This document shows, piece by piece, positions 16,551 to 25,288 of a stretch of 64,000 bases of DNA. Position 1 is the stretch's first letter. Every line of letters begins with the position of its first letter. The stretch spans positions 62,001-126,000 of the forward strand of contig CAJTZK010000001.1 in assembly GCA_910583785.1 (NCBI GenBank), given 5' to 3'. Position numbers and translations under genes: made by a program. The notes under the pieces were generated by a model that was not told where the DNA came from, made no database searches, and saw nothing but the letters and a program-made list of their open reading frames with translations. Origin of the DNA: an uncultured Oscillibacter sp. (GTDB taxonomy: Bacteria; Bacillota; Clostridia; Oscillospirales; Oscillospiraceae).

Positions 16551-17906
16551 ATGGGTAAGCTATTTGGCACCGATGGTATCCGGGGCATAGTGGGGGAGAA
16601 CCTGACGGCGGACCTGGCCTTCCAGGTCGGGCAGGCCGTGGGCACGGTCTTGATGGAGGAGAAGGGGGAGCGGCCCACGGTGGTCCTGGGCAAGGACACC
16701 CGCATCTCCTCCGACCTGCTGGAGGCGGCGCTGATTGCGGGCCTGTGCTCCGTGGGCGCGGATGTGAAGCCAGTGGGGGACATCCCCACCCCCGCCGTAG
16801 CCTACCTCACCCGGCAGGAAAAGGCGGACGCGGGTATCGTGGTCTCCGCCTCCCACAACCCCTATGAGCACAACGGCATCAAGGTCTTCAACGGCCAGGG
16901 CTACAAGCTCTCCGACGCCCTGGAGGAGCGGGTGGAGGAAAAAATCCTCTCCGGCGCGCCCATGCCCCTGAAGACCCGGGGGGAGCTGGGCCGCCGCCAC
17001 CATGGTATGAAGCAGCTCAAACGGGATTATATCGATTTTGTGGCCTCCACCATCGACTCGGACCTGTCGGGCCTGCGCATTCTGGTGGACTGCGCCAACG
17101 GCGCCGCCAGCGCCACCGCCCCGGAGCTCTTCGGCAGGTTTAAAGCCCACACGGTCTTCCTCCACCGGACTCCCGACGGGGTCAACATCAATGACCGCTG
17201 CGGCTCCACCCATCTGGAGGACCTGGCCGCCCGGGTGGTAAAGGAGGGGTACGATATAGGCGTGGCCTTTGATGGCGACGCGGACCGCTGCCTGCTGGTG
17301 GACGAGGCTGGCGGCGTCATTGACGGTGACAAGGTCATGGCTGTCTGCGCCCTGGATATGAAGCGCCGGGGCGTCCTCCGAGGGAACGCCATTGTGGCCA
17401 CGGTGATGAGCAACCTTGGCCTCCACGAGTTCTGCCGGAATTACGGGCTGGACCTGGCCTGCACCGCCGTGGGGGACCGGAACGTACTGGAGGAGATGCT
17501 CCGCCAGGATTTCCGCATCGGCGGCGAGCAATCCGGGCACACCATCTTCACCGCCCTGGAAACCACAGGCGACGGACAGGTGACGGCCCTCCAGTTTCTC
17601 CAGGTCCTGGCCCAGTCGGGAAAGAAGGCGTCGGAGCTGGCCGCCGTCTGCGCCGCCTATCCCCAGGTCCTGGCCAACGTGGAAGTCCCCCACAGCGGCG
17701 GCGTAAAAGAGAAGATTATGGACTCCCAAGAGCTGGCGGAAGCCGTCAGGAGGGAGGAGGCCGCCCTGAACGGAGAGGGCCGGATCCTGGTCCGCGCTTC
17801 GGGCACAGAGGCCCTGATCCGGGTCATGGTAGAGGCCAAGACGACCGAAATTGCAAAAAATACGGCCGATTCTCTGGTTAGCCTCATAAAATCACTAAAA
17901 TTTTAA
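16551..17906 (+). CDS. glmM: Phosphoglucosamine mutase
   Basis: 451 residues, the usual GlmM length. N-terminal K-L-F-G-T-D-G-I-R-G, catalytic phosphoserine loop S-A-S-H-N-P-Y-E-H-N-G near residues 100-110, metal site D-G-D-A-D-R near 240-245, substrate motif G-G-E-Q-S-G-H and phosphate-binding R-A-S-G-T-E-A-L-I-R-V near the end. It converts glucosamine-6-P to glucosamine-1-P for peptidoglycan precursors. Start ATG 16551 after AGAAAGAGG. Frames that extend upstream or run antisense are shadows. Confidence 0.96.
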   Translation: MGKLFGTDGIRGIVGENLTADLAFQVGQAVGTVLMEEKGERPTVVLGKDTRISSDLLEAALIAGLCSVGADVKPVGDIPTPAVAYLTRQEKADAGIVVSASHNPYEHNGIKVFNGQGYKLSDALEERVEEKILSGAPMPLKTRGELGRRHHGMKQLKRDYIDFVASTIDSDLSGLRILVDCANGAASATAPELFGRFKAHTVFLHRTPDGVNINDRCGSTHLEDLAARVVKEGYDIGVAFDGDADRCLLVDEAGGVIDGDKVMAVCALDMKRRGVLRGNAIVATVMSNLGLHEFCRNYGLDLACTAVGDRNVLEEMLRQDFRIGGEQSGHTIFTALETTGDGQVTALQFLQVLAQSGKKASELAAVCAAYPQVLANVEVPHSGGVKEKIMDSQELAEAVRREEAALNGEGRILVRASGTEALIRVMVEAKTTEIAKNTADSLVSLIKSLKF

Positions 17907-17936
17907 GGAAAATTTCCGTTTATTTTGATAAATTGC

Positions 17937-17966
17937 TTGACATTTTCCTTGGCAGATGGGTATAAT
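17937..17966 (+). promoter_or_regulatory. Promoter of the SigH-like gene, 5 bp before the start codon
   Basis: Perfect TTGACA (17937-17942) and TATAAT (17961-17966) with an 18-bp spacer. The ATG at 17972 lies at the expected transcription start, so the message may lack a leader. Confidence 0.75.
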
Positions 17967-17971
17967 ACAAC

Positions 17972-18613
17972 ATGCGCAATACTTACGAGAACGACGTGCC
18001 GGAACTGGAGCGCCAGCCGGATGAGGCCCTGTGCCTTCTAGCTGCGGCTGGAAGCCGCTTGGCGGAGGAAACGCTCGTCACCCGGTATAACCGCTTGGTC
18101 CGCACCTGTGCCCGCCCCTTTTTTCTGGCGGGCGGCGACAGCGAAGACCTTACCCAGGAGGGTATGGTTGGCCTGATTACGGCCGTCCGGGAATACGACG
18201 CCGGGAAAGAGGCGTCCTTCCGGACCTTTGCGGAAATCTGCATTCGAAGCCGACTCTATTCTGTGCTCCGCGCCTCGGCGCGGGATAAACAGCAGCCGCT
18301 CAATCAATCGCTATCCCTAGACGACTCCCATTTCGACAGCAATCCCCTCACCTCTGGGACCAATAATTTGGCGCAGCGTAATCCCGAAGACTTCCTGATC
18401 GACAGGGAACACACGGCAGCCCTCTTATCCGGTGTCCGGAAACAGTTGTCCGAGTTTGAAGCAAAGATTTTGGGGTTCTATCTGGACGGTCTTTCTTGCA
18501 GGGAAATTGCAAAAGCGGTGAACAAGCCCCCGAAGTCCGTGGACAACGCCGTGCAGCGCATTCGACGCAAGGTGGCGCGGCAATTACTTTCCGGCGATCT
18601 CAGCAAACGCTGA
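17972..18613 (+). CDS. sigH: Sigma-70 family factor, SigH-like
   Basis: 213 residues. Region 2 carries D-S-E-D-L-T-Q-E-G-M-V-G-L-I-T-A-V and F-R-T-F-A-E-I-C-I-R-S-R-L, region 4 the F-Y-L-D-G-L-S-C-R-E-I-A-K-A-V-N motif and K-S-V-D-N-A-V-Q-R-I-R-R-K. The layout, P-L-N-Q-S-L-S-L-D linker and length match stage 0 sporulation sigma-H. Sigma-H switches on early sporulation genes. No ribosome site exists before the ATG because the promoter adjoins it. The call could instead be a near relative of SigH, since the rest of a SigH neighbourhood (rlmB, rpmG, secE) is absent. Confidence 0.78.
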   Translation: MRNTYENDVPELERQPDEALCLLAAAGSRLAEETLVTRYNRLVRTCARPFFLAGGDSEDLTQEGMVGLITAVREYDAGKEASFRTFAEICIRSRLYSVLRASARDKQQPLNQSLSLDDSHFDSNPLTSGTNNLAQRNPEDFLIDREHTAALLSGVRKQLSEFEAKILGFYLDGLSCREIAKAVNKPPKSVDNAVQRIRRKVARQLLSGDLSKR

Positions 18614-18651
18614 ACGCAATATAATTTTCTTTTTAAAGAGAGGGTAAAATC

Positions 18652-18933
18652 ATGTACGAAGACAAGACCTTAGTGTGCAAAGAGTGTGGTCAGGAGTTCG
18701 TGTTCACCGCCGGTGAGCAGGAGTTCTATGCCGAGCGCGGCTTCCAGAACGAGCCCCAGCGCTGCAAGTCCTGCCGCGACGCCCGCAAAAACGCCGCCCG
18801 TGGTCCCCGGGAGTATTTCACCGCTGTCTGCGCCGCCTGCGGCGGCGAGGCCCGCGTGCCCTTTGAGCCCCGCTCTGACCGTCCGGTCTATTGCAGCGAG
18901 TGCTTTGCCAAGATGCGCGAGGAGCAGCGCTAA
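18652..18933 (+). CDS. Zinc-ribbon protein with two C4 sites
   Basis: 93 residues. First site C-K-E-C near residues 9-12 with C-K-S-C near 38-41, second C-A-A-C near 60-63 with C-S-E-C near 81-84. Each looks like a zinc ribbon of the kind found in small Clostridia proteins annotated only as zinc-binding. Codon use is very C/G-ending, suggesting high expression. GAGAGGG precedes ATG 18652. It probably shares the sigma-factor transcript. Function unknown. Confidence 0.75.
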   Translation: MYEDKTLVCKECGQEFVFTAGEQEFYAERGFQNEPQRCKSCRDARKNAARGPREYFTAVCAACGGEARVPFEPRSDRPVYCSECFAKMREEQR

Positions 18934-18973
18934 TCGGTTTTCCGGTTTTCGTCTCTTGTGCCAAGCCATTGAA

Positions 18974-19007
18974 AACGCCCCCACGCAAAAGCGTGGGGGC
19001 GTTTTTT
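18974..19007 (+). terminator. Terminator after the zinc-ribbon gene
   Basis: Perfect 13-bp stem 18974-18986 with 18991-19003, four-A loop, six T. Confidence 0.93.
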
Positions 19008-19020
19008 CGGGTCCGGAGGG

Positions 19021-19206
19021 TCAAAGATCGGTCTCAAAGATCAAATCCATATCCTTTATCTTTCCGTAATCGTTGATATTCGTAGGAATATACCCGGCAT
19101 AACGGTAGCCCCTGGCCGCGTATTCGTCAATGATATCCCGGTGCTCCTTTGATTTTGCTCCGCAAAACTTGCCAATATGAACGTTTACATATACATATTT
19201 TTTCAC
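19021..19206 (-). CDS. DUF4177 family small protein
   Basis: 61 residues from GTG 19206, chosen because AAAAGGAGACGCAGCT lies just before it. The order K-K-Y-V-Y-V-N-V, a middle helix H-R-D-I-I-D-E-Y-A-A-R-G-Y-R-Y-A-G-Y-I-P and a final acidic strand D-L-I-F-E fit DUF4177. Function unknown. Divergent from the gene at 19402. Confidence 0.65.
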   Translation of the reverse strand: MKKYVYVNVHIGKFCGAKSKEHRDIIDEYAARGYRYAGYIPTNINDYGKIKDMDLIFETDL

Positions 19207-19335
19207 AGCTGCGTCTCCTTTTTTCAGATTGGTTTGCTGTTTTGAATATACCACAAGCGGTTATGAAAGGCAACTATAGCGAAATCTGCCATTTGCAAAT
19301 CACCGCTGGATTCATGCGGCGTTCCATGGTTTGCC

Positions 19336-19364
19336 TTGAAAGAACTGGGAAGGTATGCTAAAAT
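19336..19364 (+). promoter_or_regulatory. Promoter for the unknown gene at 19402
   Basis: TTGAAA at 19336-19341, 17-bp spacer, TAAAAT at 19359-19364. Confidence 0.55.
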
Positions 19365-19401
19365 CAGGATGGAGGGGAATTGACAAAAGGGAGGGCTCAA
19401 A

Positions 19402-19983
19402 ATGGAGGCGTTTGATAAGATTACAGAGAAATTCAAGCTCCGTGTTCCACCAGGGAAGCAGCCGGATGGGCTCCAAAGCCCATTGACCGGAGGAGAGATT
19501 GTCCTTGCGCCCTCGTCATATACCACAAAAGAGATTTTTTATGGGGACGGCGATAGCGAATACTGGACCTCTTTTCAGGTGAACGATGCCTTTAAACCTG
19601 CGAAGTCCCACGCCGGGGAGGTGGATATGCTCCACACCTACGCGCCAAATGCCGGGTGCGGGGAGGAGGGCACATATCCCTGCCTGGCGATTTTGAGCGA
19701 CGATGTGGTTTACACCGCTGTGGAGGAGTTTAAAGAGACGGGCATTGTCAAAGGAGTGCTGGAGTACACGCCGCTTTCCGGGACCTTTTACTTCAAAGCG
19801 AGAATCAGGTATTATGAACACCTGATGTACTTTTATGGAATGGATTGCTGCGAGGGCTATTTTGAAAACCAGGGGCTCTGCTTGATTTACCCAAAGTCGC
19901 TGGTGGGTACGGAAACCGAGCGGAAGCTGATGGCCGTTCTGGACAAGGCGGCGGAGAGCTACCGGGAGGAAAGAAAAGCGTAA
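19402..19983 (+). CDS. Unknown cytoplasmic protein
   Basis: 193 residues, start ATG 19402 after GGGAGGGCTC. No signal or membrane segment. Contains Y-W-T-S-F-Q-V-N-D, a cysteine pair C-G-E-E-G-T-Y-P-C and a C-C pair followed by E-G-Y-F. Not recognised. Composition fits the chromosome, so it is not an obvious recent arrival. It has its own promoter and no partner genes. Confidence 0.6.
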   Translation: MEAFDKITEKFKLRVPPGKQPDGLQSPLTGGEIVLAPSSYTTKEIFYGDGDSEYWTSFQVNDAFKPAKSHAGEVDMLHTYAPNAGCGEEGTYPCLAILSDDVVYTAVEEFKETGIVKGVLEYTPLSGTFYFKARIRYYEHLMYFYGMDCCEGYFENQGLCLIYPKSLVGTETERKLMAVLDKAAESYREERKA

Positions 19984-20025
19984 GGCGCTGCTTTCGGCTT
20001 TTGTCGGATTTTCTATTGAATTCGG

Positions 20026-20054
20026 GCAAATAATAGAGTATAATAGCGGAACGA
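20026..20054 (+). promoter_or_regulatory. Promoter of DUF1858-trmK group
   Basis: TTGAAT at 20026-20031, 17-bp spacer, TATAAT at 20049-20054. About 80 bp of leader precede the gene. Confidence 0.65.
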
Positions 20055-20132
20055 TGGCTGTCTCCGGAAATTTGTACCAAAGGACCGGGCGGCTGAACGC
20101 TGAAACCTATTTCAATACGGAGGAATCCAGAA

Positions 20133-20342
20133 ATGATCGAGATTACGAAAGATACCATCATCGGCGATATCCTGGACATCGCCCCCCACACCGCCCCGAT
20201 CTTCCTGTCCATCGGCATGCACTGCCTAGGCTGCCCCTCCTCCCGGGGGGAGACCGTGGAGGAGGCCTGCATGGTCCACGGCATCGACGTGGAAAAGCTG
20301 CTGGCCCTGGTAAACGAAGAGGCCAACAAAAAGGCGGAGTAA
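20133..20342 (+). CDS. DUF1858 domain protein
   Basis: 69 residues. I-T-K-D-T-I-I-G-D-I-L-D then G-M-H-C-L-G-C-P-S-S-R-G-E-T-V-E-E-A-C: the C-x-x-C and following helix are the DUF1858 (hybrid-cluster-associated) pattern. Related domains occur in ScdA/YtfE-like and metabolic proteins, perhaps binding or transferring sulfur or iron; the role of stand-alone copies is unknown. GGAGGAATCCAGAA precedes ATG 20133. trmK starts 8 bp after its stop. Confidence 0.85.
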   Translation: MIEITKDTIIGDILDIAPHTAPIFLSIGMHCLGCPSSRGETVEEACMVHGIDVEKLLALVNEEANKKAE

Positions 20343-20349
20343 ATCCGCC

Positions 20350-21069
20350 TTGGGAACGCTGGAACTGACGCCCCGCCTCCAGCTACTGGCAGACTGGGTG
20401 CCCTCCGGCGCACGGCTCGCGGATGTTGGCACGGATCACGCCTACCTGCCCGTGTGGCTCCGGCTCCACGGGCGCGTGGTCTCTGCCATTGCCTGTGACC
20501 TGCGGGAGGGGCCCCTGGCCCGGGCCCGGGAGACCGGGAGGACCTGGGGCGTGGACGGCGTGGATTACCGATTGGGAAACGGCCTGGCGGTGGTCGCGCC
20601 GGAGGAAGCGGATACCATTGTCATTGCTGGGATGGGGGGTGAAAACATTGCCGCCATCTTGGCCCAGGCTCCCTGGACCGCTGATGGAAGGCACACCCTG
20701 CTGCTCCAGCCCCAGACCCGGGCGGAGGCCCTCCGGGCCTTTCTGGCGGAGAACGGTTACGCGGTCCGCCGGGAGGCCCTGGTGGAGGACCGGGGCACCA
20801 TCTACCCGGTGATGGAAGCCGGGGGAGGGGAGATGTTCCTGACCCTGGGCCAGCTTTACGGCGGAGCGGCCCTGCTCCGTGACCCCCTGGGGGAGCGGTA
20901 CATCATCGAAAAGATCATCCGGCTGCAAAGCGCTGTGGCAGGGCTCAACTGCTCTGTCAGCGGGCAGGAAAAAGCGGACGGGCTGCGGGAGATCATCACC
21001 GCGCTGCTGTCCATGAGAGAGGAGTGGCGTTGTGCCAACAGTCAGCGAGATCGAACGGAGCCTTTTTGA
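20350..21069 (+). CDS. trmK: tRNA (adenine-22-N1) methyltransferase
   Basis: 239 residues. Rossmann fold motif D-V-G-T-D-H-A-Y-L-P near residues 25-34 binds S-adenosylmethionine, followed by I-V-I-A-G-M-G-G near 90-97, the hallmark of TrmK. It methylates A22 of bacterial tRNAs. TTG 20350 is the best start. The last 38 bases overlap the next gene, and Nif3-like YqfO follows trmK in Bacillus too, which supports the identity. Confidence 0.88.
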   Translation: MGTLELTPRLQLLADWVPSGARLADVGTDHAYLPVWLRLHGRVVSAIACDLREGPLARARETGRTWGVDGVDYRLGNGLAVVAPEEADTIVIAGMGGENIAAILAQAPWTADGRHTLLLQPQTRAEALRAFLAENGYAVRREALVEDRGTIYPVMEAGGGEMFLTLGQLYGGAALLRDPLGERYIIEKIIRLQSAVAGLNCSVSGQEKADGLREIITALLSMREEWRCANSQRDRTEPF

Positions 21070-21811
21070 GCTGGCCCCCAGGGAATGTGCCCAGGATTGG
21101 GACAATGTGGGACTCCTGGTGGGCAGGCCTGGGAACGAGGTCCGGAAAGCGCTGGTGGCCCTGGACATCACGGAAGGGGTCATTGCGGAAGCGGCTCAAT
21201 GGAAGGCGGACTTGATCGTCTCCCATCATCCGGTGATCTTCCATGGACAGAAGAGCGTGACGGACCGGGACCCTGTTGGCCGGAGAGTGATGCAGCTTGT
21301 GGAGAACGGCATTGCGGCCATCTGTATGCACACCAACCTGGACTGCGCCGGGGGGGGCGTCAACGACGTGCTGGCAGAGGCCTTGGGCATCCAGGTTCCG
21401 GAGCATTTTACCGGAGAGGGCGTGGGGCGCTGCGGCTGGCGGGCGGAGCCCATGGACCTGCCCGGCTTTGTCCGCTTTGTTTCCAGGACCCTGGGCTGCG
21501 GCGGCGTGCGCTATGCCGACGCTGGGAAGCCCGTCCACCGGGTGGCCGTGGGCGGCGGAGCCTGCGGCGAGTTTGAGGACGCCGCTATCCGCGCCGGATG
21601 CGACACCTTTGTCACCTCCGATTTGAGTTACCACCAGTTTGTGGATGCAAAGGCAAACGGGATCAACCTCATTGACGCGGGGCACTTTCCCACGGAGGAC
21701 TTGGTCTGCGGCAAGGTAATGGCCCGCCTGGCCAAGCGGTTCCCGGATTTGCAAGTCCAAAAATCGGCTGTCCATCGGGAAGCCATTCAATATTATGTAG
21801 AAGGAGAATAA
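21032..21811 (+). CDS. Nif3-like dinuclear metal protein (YqfO type)
   Basis: 259 residues, GTG start at 21032. Metal-binding patterns S-H-H-P near residues 65-68, H-T-N-L-D near 100-104, and late T-S-D-L-S-Y-H-Q and D-A-G-H-F-P-T-E match the Nif3/YqfO/GTP-cyclohydrolase-I-related family. It lacks the extra middle domain that makes Bacillus YqfO longer (about 370 residues), so it is the compact form. Molecular role is unsettled in the family. Confidence 0.85.
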   Translation: MPTVSEIERSLFELAPRECAQDWDNVGLLVGRPGNEVRKALVALDITEGVIAEAAQWKADLIVSHHPVIFHGQKSVTDRDPVGRRVMQLVENGIAAICMHTNLDCAGGGVNDVLAEALGIQVPEHFTGEGVGRCGWRAEPMDLPGFVRFVSRTLGCGGVRYADAGKPVHRVAVGGGACGEFEDAAIRAGCDTFVTSDLSYHQFVDAKANGINLIDAGHFPTEDLVCGKVMARLAKRFPDLQVQKSAVHREAIQYYVEGE

Positions 21812-21816
21812 ACGCC

Positions 21817-22551
21817 ATGTCCGGACATTCCAAGTGGCATAATATCCAGAAAACCAAGGGCGCGGCGGACGCCAAGCGGTCCGCCGCCTTTACCAAGATC
21901 GCCCGGGAAATCATCGTCGCAGTCAAAGAGGGCGGCTCCGGCGACCCGAACAACAACTCGCGCCTGGCCACAGTTATTGCCAAAGCAAAAGCGGTCAACA
22001 TGCCCAACGACAACATCAAACGGACCATTGACAAGGCCCTGGGAGCGGGGAATACCGACAGCTACGAAGCCGTCACCTACGAGGGCTACGGCCCCGGCGG
22101 CGTGGCCGTCATTGTGGAGGCCCTGACGGACAACCGCCAGCGCACCGCGCCGGAAGTCCGCCACGCCTTTGACAAGTGCAACGGCAACCTGGGGGCCATC
22201 GGCTGCGTGTCCTGGTCCTTTGACAAAAAAGGCGTCATAATCATTGATAACGAGGACGGGGAACTGGATGAGGAAACCGTCATGATGGACGCCCTGGACG
22301 CCGGAGCCGCCGACTTTGAGGCCGACGGACCCGCCCTGGAGATCACCTGCGACCCCGACGCTTTCAATGATGTAGTGAAAGCCCTGGAAGAGAAGGGGTA
22401 CAGCTTTGCCAGCGCCGAGGTGGAGATGGTGCCCCAGAACTACATCACACTCAGCGGCGAGGGCGACGTAAAAAATATGCAAAAGCTCATCGATATGCTG
22501 GAAGACAGCGACGACGTGCAGAACGTCTGGCACAACTGGGACAACGGCTGA
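21817..22551 (+). CDS. yebC: YebC/PmpR family regulator
   Basis: 244 residues. Starts S-G-H-S-K-W-H-N-I-Q, has K-A-V-N-M-P-N-D-N-I-K-R and Y-E-G-Y-G-P-G-G-V-A near residues 55-95, and three-domain layout. Family members act as transcription regulators or, in more recent work, aid translation of difficult peptide motifs. GAAGGAGAATAAACGCC precedes ATG 21817. Hairpin terminator follows directly. Confidence 0.94.
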   Translation: MSGHSKWHNIQKTKGAADAKRSAAFTKIAREIIVAVKEGGSGDPNNNSRLATVIAKAKAVNMPNDNIKRTIDKALGAGNTDSYEAVTYEGYGPGGVAVIVEALTDNRQRTAPEVRHAFDKCNGNLGAIGCVSWSFDKKGVIIIDNEDGELDEETVMMDALDAGAADFEADGPALEITCDPDAFNDVVKALEEKGYSFASAEVEMVPQNYITLSGEGDVKNMQKLIDMLEDSDDVQNVWHNWDNG

Positions 22552-22561
22552 TTTAGAAAAG

Positions 22562-22595
22562 CGGGACAGGCGGAAAACACCCTGTCCCGTTTTTA
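22562..22595 (+). terminator. Terminator after yebC
   Basis: 9-bp stem 22562-22570 with 22581-22589 followed by TTTTT. Confidence 0.85.
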
Positions 22596-22676
22596 GTGCC
22601 CGATAATTAAACAAAAATTTTGTTTTGTGTAATATATGAAATGGAGAGCTGGGGGCTAAGGGAAGACCGCCGCCCC

Positions 22677-24584
22677 TTAAAGGGGGACGGCGGTCCTGGT
22701 TCCATGCTTCCTGCGCCGGAAGGAGAGGGCGGCCAGCAATCCCGCCAGAAGGAGTGCCAAGGAGGCCCCCGTCAGGAGAAGGGCGCTTCCACTTATGGAG
22801 GCAGGCGTTTCCCCGGGAAAATTCCCGCCGCCGTTTCCTCCGGGCCTTTCCGGCGGGCCCTGCCGGAGGATTTCCAGAGGCTGGGTTTCCGTGGCCAGTA
22901 TCGGTTCTTGATCTGGAAGCTGTCCGGGAGGGGCAGGGTCCTCTGCCGGGGAATGCAAATCTGCCTGGCCCTGATTCCCGCCGGGACGGGAAGGCCGTTC
23001 CCCGCCGCCAAAGCCGCCGCCCTGGTTCATTGTTCCCATGTCGGAAAGGGTGATGCCGGATGTGTCTACCAGGGAAGAGGCATCCGCCGCCTGCCCCTCC
23101 TCTGTAGAGGGGATGGACCCGTCCAGCTGCCCCCGGATGCTCTCCGTCCGGAGGCGGCAGAACTCCCGGAGGGTTTCCACACCGGACACAAACTCCTCGT
23201 AGGTATAAAACCAGGTGGGATCCCGGTTCACATAGGGGGCAATCAGCGCCTCCGCCTCAGCAATCAGGGAAACCGGGTCCACCGTTTCCAGAAATTCCTG
23301 GAAATATTGGTGGTACTGCTCCGTGTATTCCGGGCTGTCGAACATCCAGTCCGCCATAGGGCGGCTGTCGCCTTGGTCAACCGGGGAGTCAATGGGGGCG
23401 TTGACTTCGCCGTCCGCATCTCCGCTCTGGAAGGTGCCGTAGGCCAGGTTGTAATCCCAGGGAATCATGGAGAGACGGCCCTCTTCTTCATAGAGGTAGT
23501 AGTTGTGAACCATAGAGCCCGTGTAACTGTCGCCGTTGCGGACAAAATTATGGACCACGAAATAGCGGAGGACTTCGTCAATGTCCAGCACATTCTCCAG
23601 GTCTTCTCCCTGGCTGAGGGCCTTCAGCGAGGCAACCAGCCGCTTTTGGTCCGCCTTGGAGACATCTGTTTTGGCGTTTTCAAAGATGTTGGAATAGCTC
23701 TCCGGGTCGTCGTCGATATACCGGAGCTTCACATCGTCGCTTCCCATGCCGCCGCCGGGGCCTCCGGCAAATCTGGCGGGGCCTGCCTTGCCGTCCGGCG
23801 GTTCACCGGAAGCCTTCTGTCCGCCGCCAAGGGTCTGGCCATCCGGCGGGGAAGGGAAGCCGCCGCCCTCCGGCGGAAACCCTTCCTGGTTTTCCGCACG
23901 GGCTCCGCCGGAGGCTCCGGCGTTTTCCATGCGGAACGCCTGCCCGTTGCCCCGGCCTCCGCCAAAGCTCATGCTGTCCGGCTTGTAAAGCCCGCCGGAG
24001 CCGCTGCCATAGTTCCGGCGGAGGAACGCGTCCTCCACGCCCTCCACCGCCAGGTACAGCCCCCAGTCCTGGCCGTTGACGGTGATGAACACATAGCTGC
24101 AAAGGGGCGCGTCCACCCCAAAAGCCCCCATCATTTGATAGGTGAGATAGTCTTTCATGTAGGTGGTGTCCTGGATGATGTTGTTCAGGCTCAGCTTATC
24201 CAGGCCGTAGTAGGTCCTGCCGCTGTCATAGTGGTCGAATTCCAGCTTAAAGCTGTATCGGTCGCTGTCCATAGCGGAAACCATGGTCAGGGAGGTGTTG
24301 CCCTTGGCCCGGATGGCGGTATTTTGACAGGCCTCGCCGTCTATGACCACGGCGCATGGGGCGTATTCCTCGTTTTCACAGGTCTCCAGAAAACTGTCCC
24401 AATCGTCCATCACAATGTCGATGGTGTGTACCCGCTCTGTGTCAAATAAGCGGGCCTCATAGCCCATGGCGCTGGCGGCGTGCTGGATGCCCAAAGCTTC
24501 GCCGTTCACAAAAGCGGCGGCCAGCAGCAGGCAGAGGACCAGGGCGGCGGCGCAGAGCTTGTCAATATAGCGGTGGGTTGACAT
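22677..24584 (-). CDS. CotH-family kinase, membrane-anchored at both ends
   Basis: 635 residues. N-terminal signal or membrane segment (about 10-28), the CotH core starting with I-D-I-V-M-D-D-W and I-R-A-K-G-N-T-S, then Y-K-L-E-F-D-like and D-W-G-L-Y-L-A-V-E-G-V-E near residues 175-190, and the P-W-D-Y-N-L-A metal-binding motif near 400. A Gly/Pro-rich insert (about 200-280) and another after 520 separate the core from a C-terminal membrane segment and basic tail. CotH kinases phosphorylate coat proteins in spores; others act on the cell surface. Last gene of the VTC-DUF4956-CotH operon. The stop lies inside a long hairpin that probably terminates transcription. Whether this one is spore-specific is not shown. 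Confidence 0.85.
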   Translation of the reverse strand: MSTHRYIDKLCAAALVLCLLLAAAFVNGEALGIQHAASAMGYEARLFDTERVHTIDIVMDDWDSFLETCENEEYAPCAVVIDGEACQNTAIRAKGNTSLTMVSAMDSDRYSFKLEFDHYDSGRTYYGLDKLSLNNIIQDTTYMKDYLTYQMMGAFGVDAPLCSYVFITVNGQDWGLYLAVEGVEDAFLRRNYGSGSGGLYKPDSMSFGGGRGNGQAFRMENAGASGGARAENQEGFPPEGGGFPSPPDGQTLGGGQKASGEPPDGKAGPARFAGGPGGGMGSDDVKLRYIDDDPESYSNIFENAKTDVSKADQKRLVASLKALSQGEDLENVLDIDEVLRYFVVHNFVRNGDSYTGSMVHNYYLYEEEGRLSMIPWDYNLAYGTFQSGDADGEVNAPIDSPVDQGDSRPMADWMFDSPEYTEQYHQYFQEFLETVDPVSLIAEAEALIAPYVNRDPTWFYTYEEFVSGVETLREFCRLRTESIRGQLDGSIPSTEEGQAADASSLVDTSGITLSDMGTMNQGGGFGGGERPSRPGGNQGQADLHSPAEDPAPPGQLPDQEPILATETQPLEILRQGPPERPGGNGGGNFPGETPASISGSALLLTGASLALLLAGLLAALSFRRRKHGTRTAVPL

Positions 24585-24596
24585 GGAGAACCTCCC

Positions 24597-25268
24597 TTAG
24601 CCCAGGTAGTCCCCGTTGTAGCTTACCAGCACCGCGCTACGCACGCCGGGGAGGTCCGTCAGGGCGTTGACAAAGCTGGTGTTTTCGTCTTTCAGGCGAA
24701 TTTCCAGGTTCAGCTCCACGGCGTCCTTTTGGACGGTCTTGCTCTTTACCACGCAGCGCCGGGTGTTCTGCCGGAGAAAGTCCTCCGCCCGGGCTTCGCT
24801 TTCCTGGCCGTCGCACTGGAGGACGGCGATGTATGGGTCGCAGCGTGACTTCCGGTTGACAAAGACCAAAAGCATGAAACCGATGACCACGCTGCCGAAT
24901 ACTGCCAGCGGAATCAGCCCTGCCGCCAGGACGATGCCCACGGCAATGGACCAAAAAAGAAAGGCAATGTCCAGGGGCTCCTTAATGGCGGTGCGGAAGC
25001 GGACGATGGACAGCGCGCCCACCATGCCCAGGGACAGCACCACGTTGCTGGTAACCGCCAGGATTACCATGGTGGTGATCATGGTCAGGGCCACCAGGGT
25101 TACGCCGAAGCTGGAGGAGTACATGACGCCGGTAAAGGTCTTCTTATAGACCAGAAAGATGAACAACCCCAAGCCGAAGGCCAGGATCAGGGCCAGCCCC
25201 ATGTCCAGAAGGCTGACGCTGGCAACGTTCTCTAGAAAGCTGGATTTGAAAATATCCTGAAAAGTCAT
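24597..25268 (-). CDS. DUF4956 membrane protein
   Basis: 223 residues from ATG 25268, after GAAAGGAACTGATCACG. Membrane segments near residues 22-42, 50-75, 78-95, 102-125, then a cytoplasmic C-terminal domain with a ferredoxin-like feel (V-V-K-S-K-T-V-Q, E-L-N-L-E-I-R-L). The L-S-L-G-M-V-G-A-L-S-I-V-R-F-R-T motif is the family signature. DUF4956 genes regularly sit between VTC and CotH genes, as here; the molecular role is unknown. Longer upstream frames are shadows. Confidence 0.88.
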   Translation of the reverse strand: MTFQDIFKSSFLENVASVSLLDMGLALILAFGLGLFIFLVYKKTFTGVMYSSSFGVTLVALTMITTMVILAVTSNVVLSLGMVGALSIVRFRTAIKEPLDIAFLFWSIAVGIVLAAGLIPLAVFGSVVIGFMLLVFVNRKSRCDPYIAVLQCDGQESEARAEDFLRQNTRRCVVKSKTVQKDAVELNLEIRLKDENTSFVNALTDLPGVRSAVLVSYNGDYLG

Positions 25269-25288
25269 CGTGATCAGTTCCTTTCTTG

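Noticed and set aside
16560..17729. 389-codon open frame antisense to glmM
   Set aside because: Same shadow effect; no start signal or domain.
22620..24449. 609-codon open frame opposite the CotH gene
   Set aside because: Antisense shadow of a GC-rich gene, low-complexity product, no ribosome site; the minus-strand gene has clear motifs and an operon.
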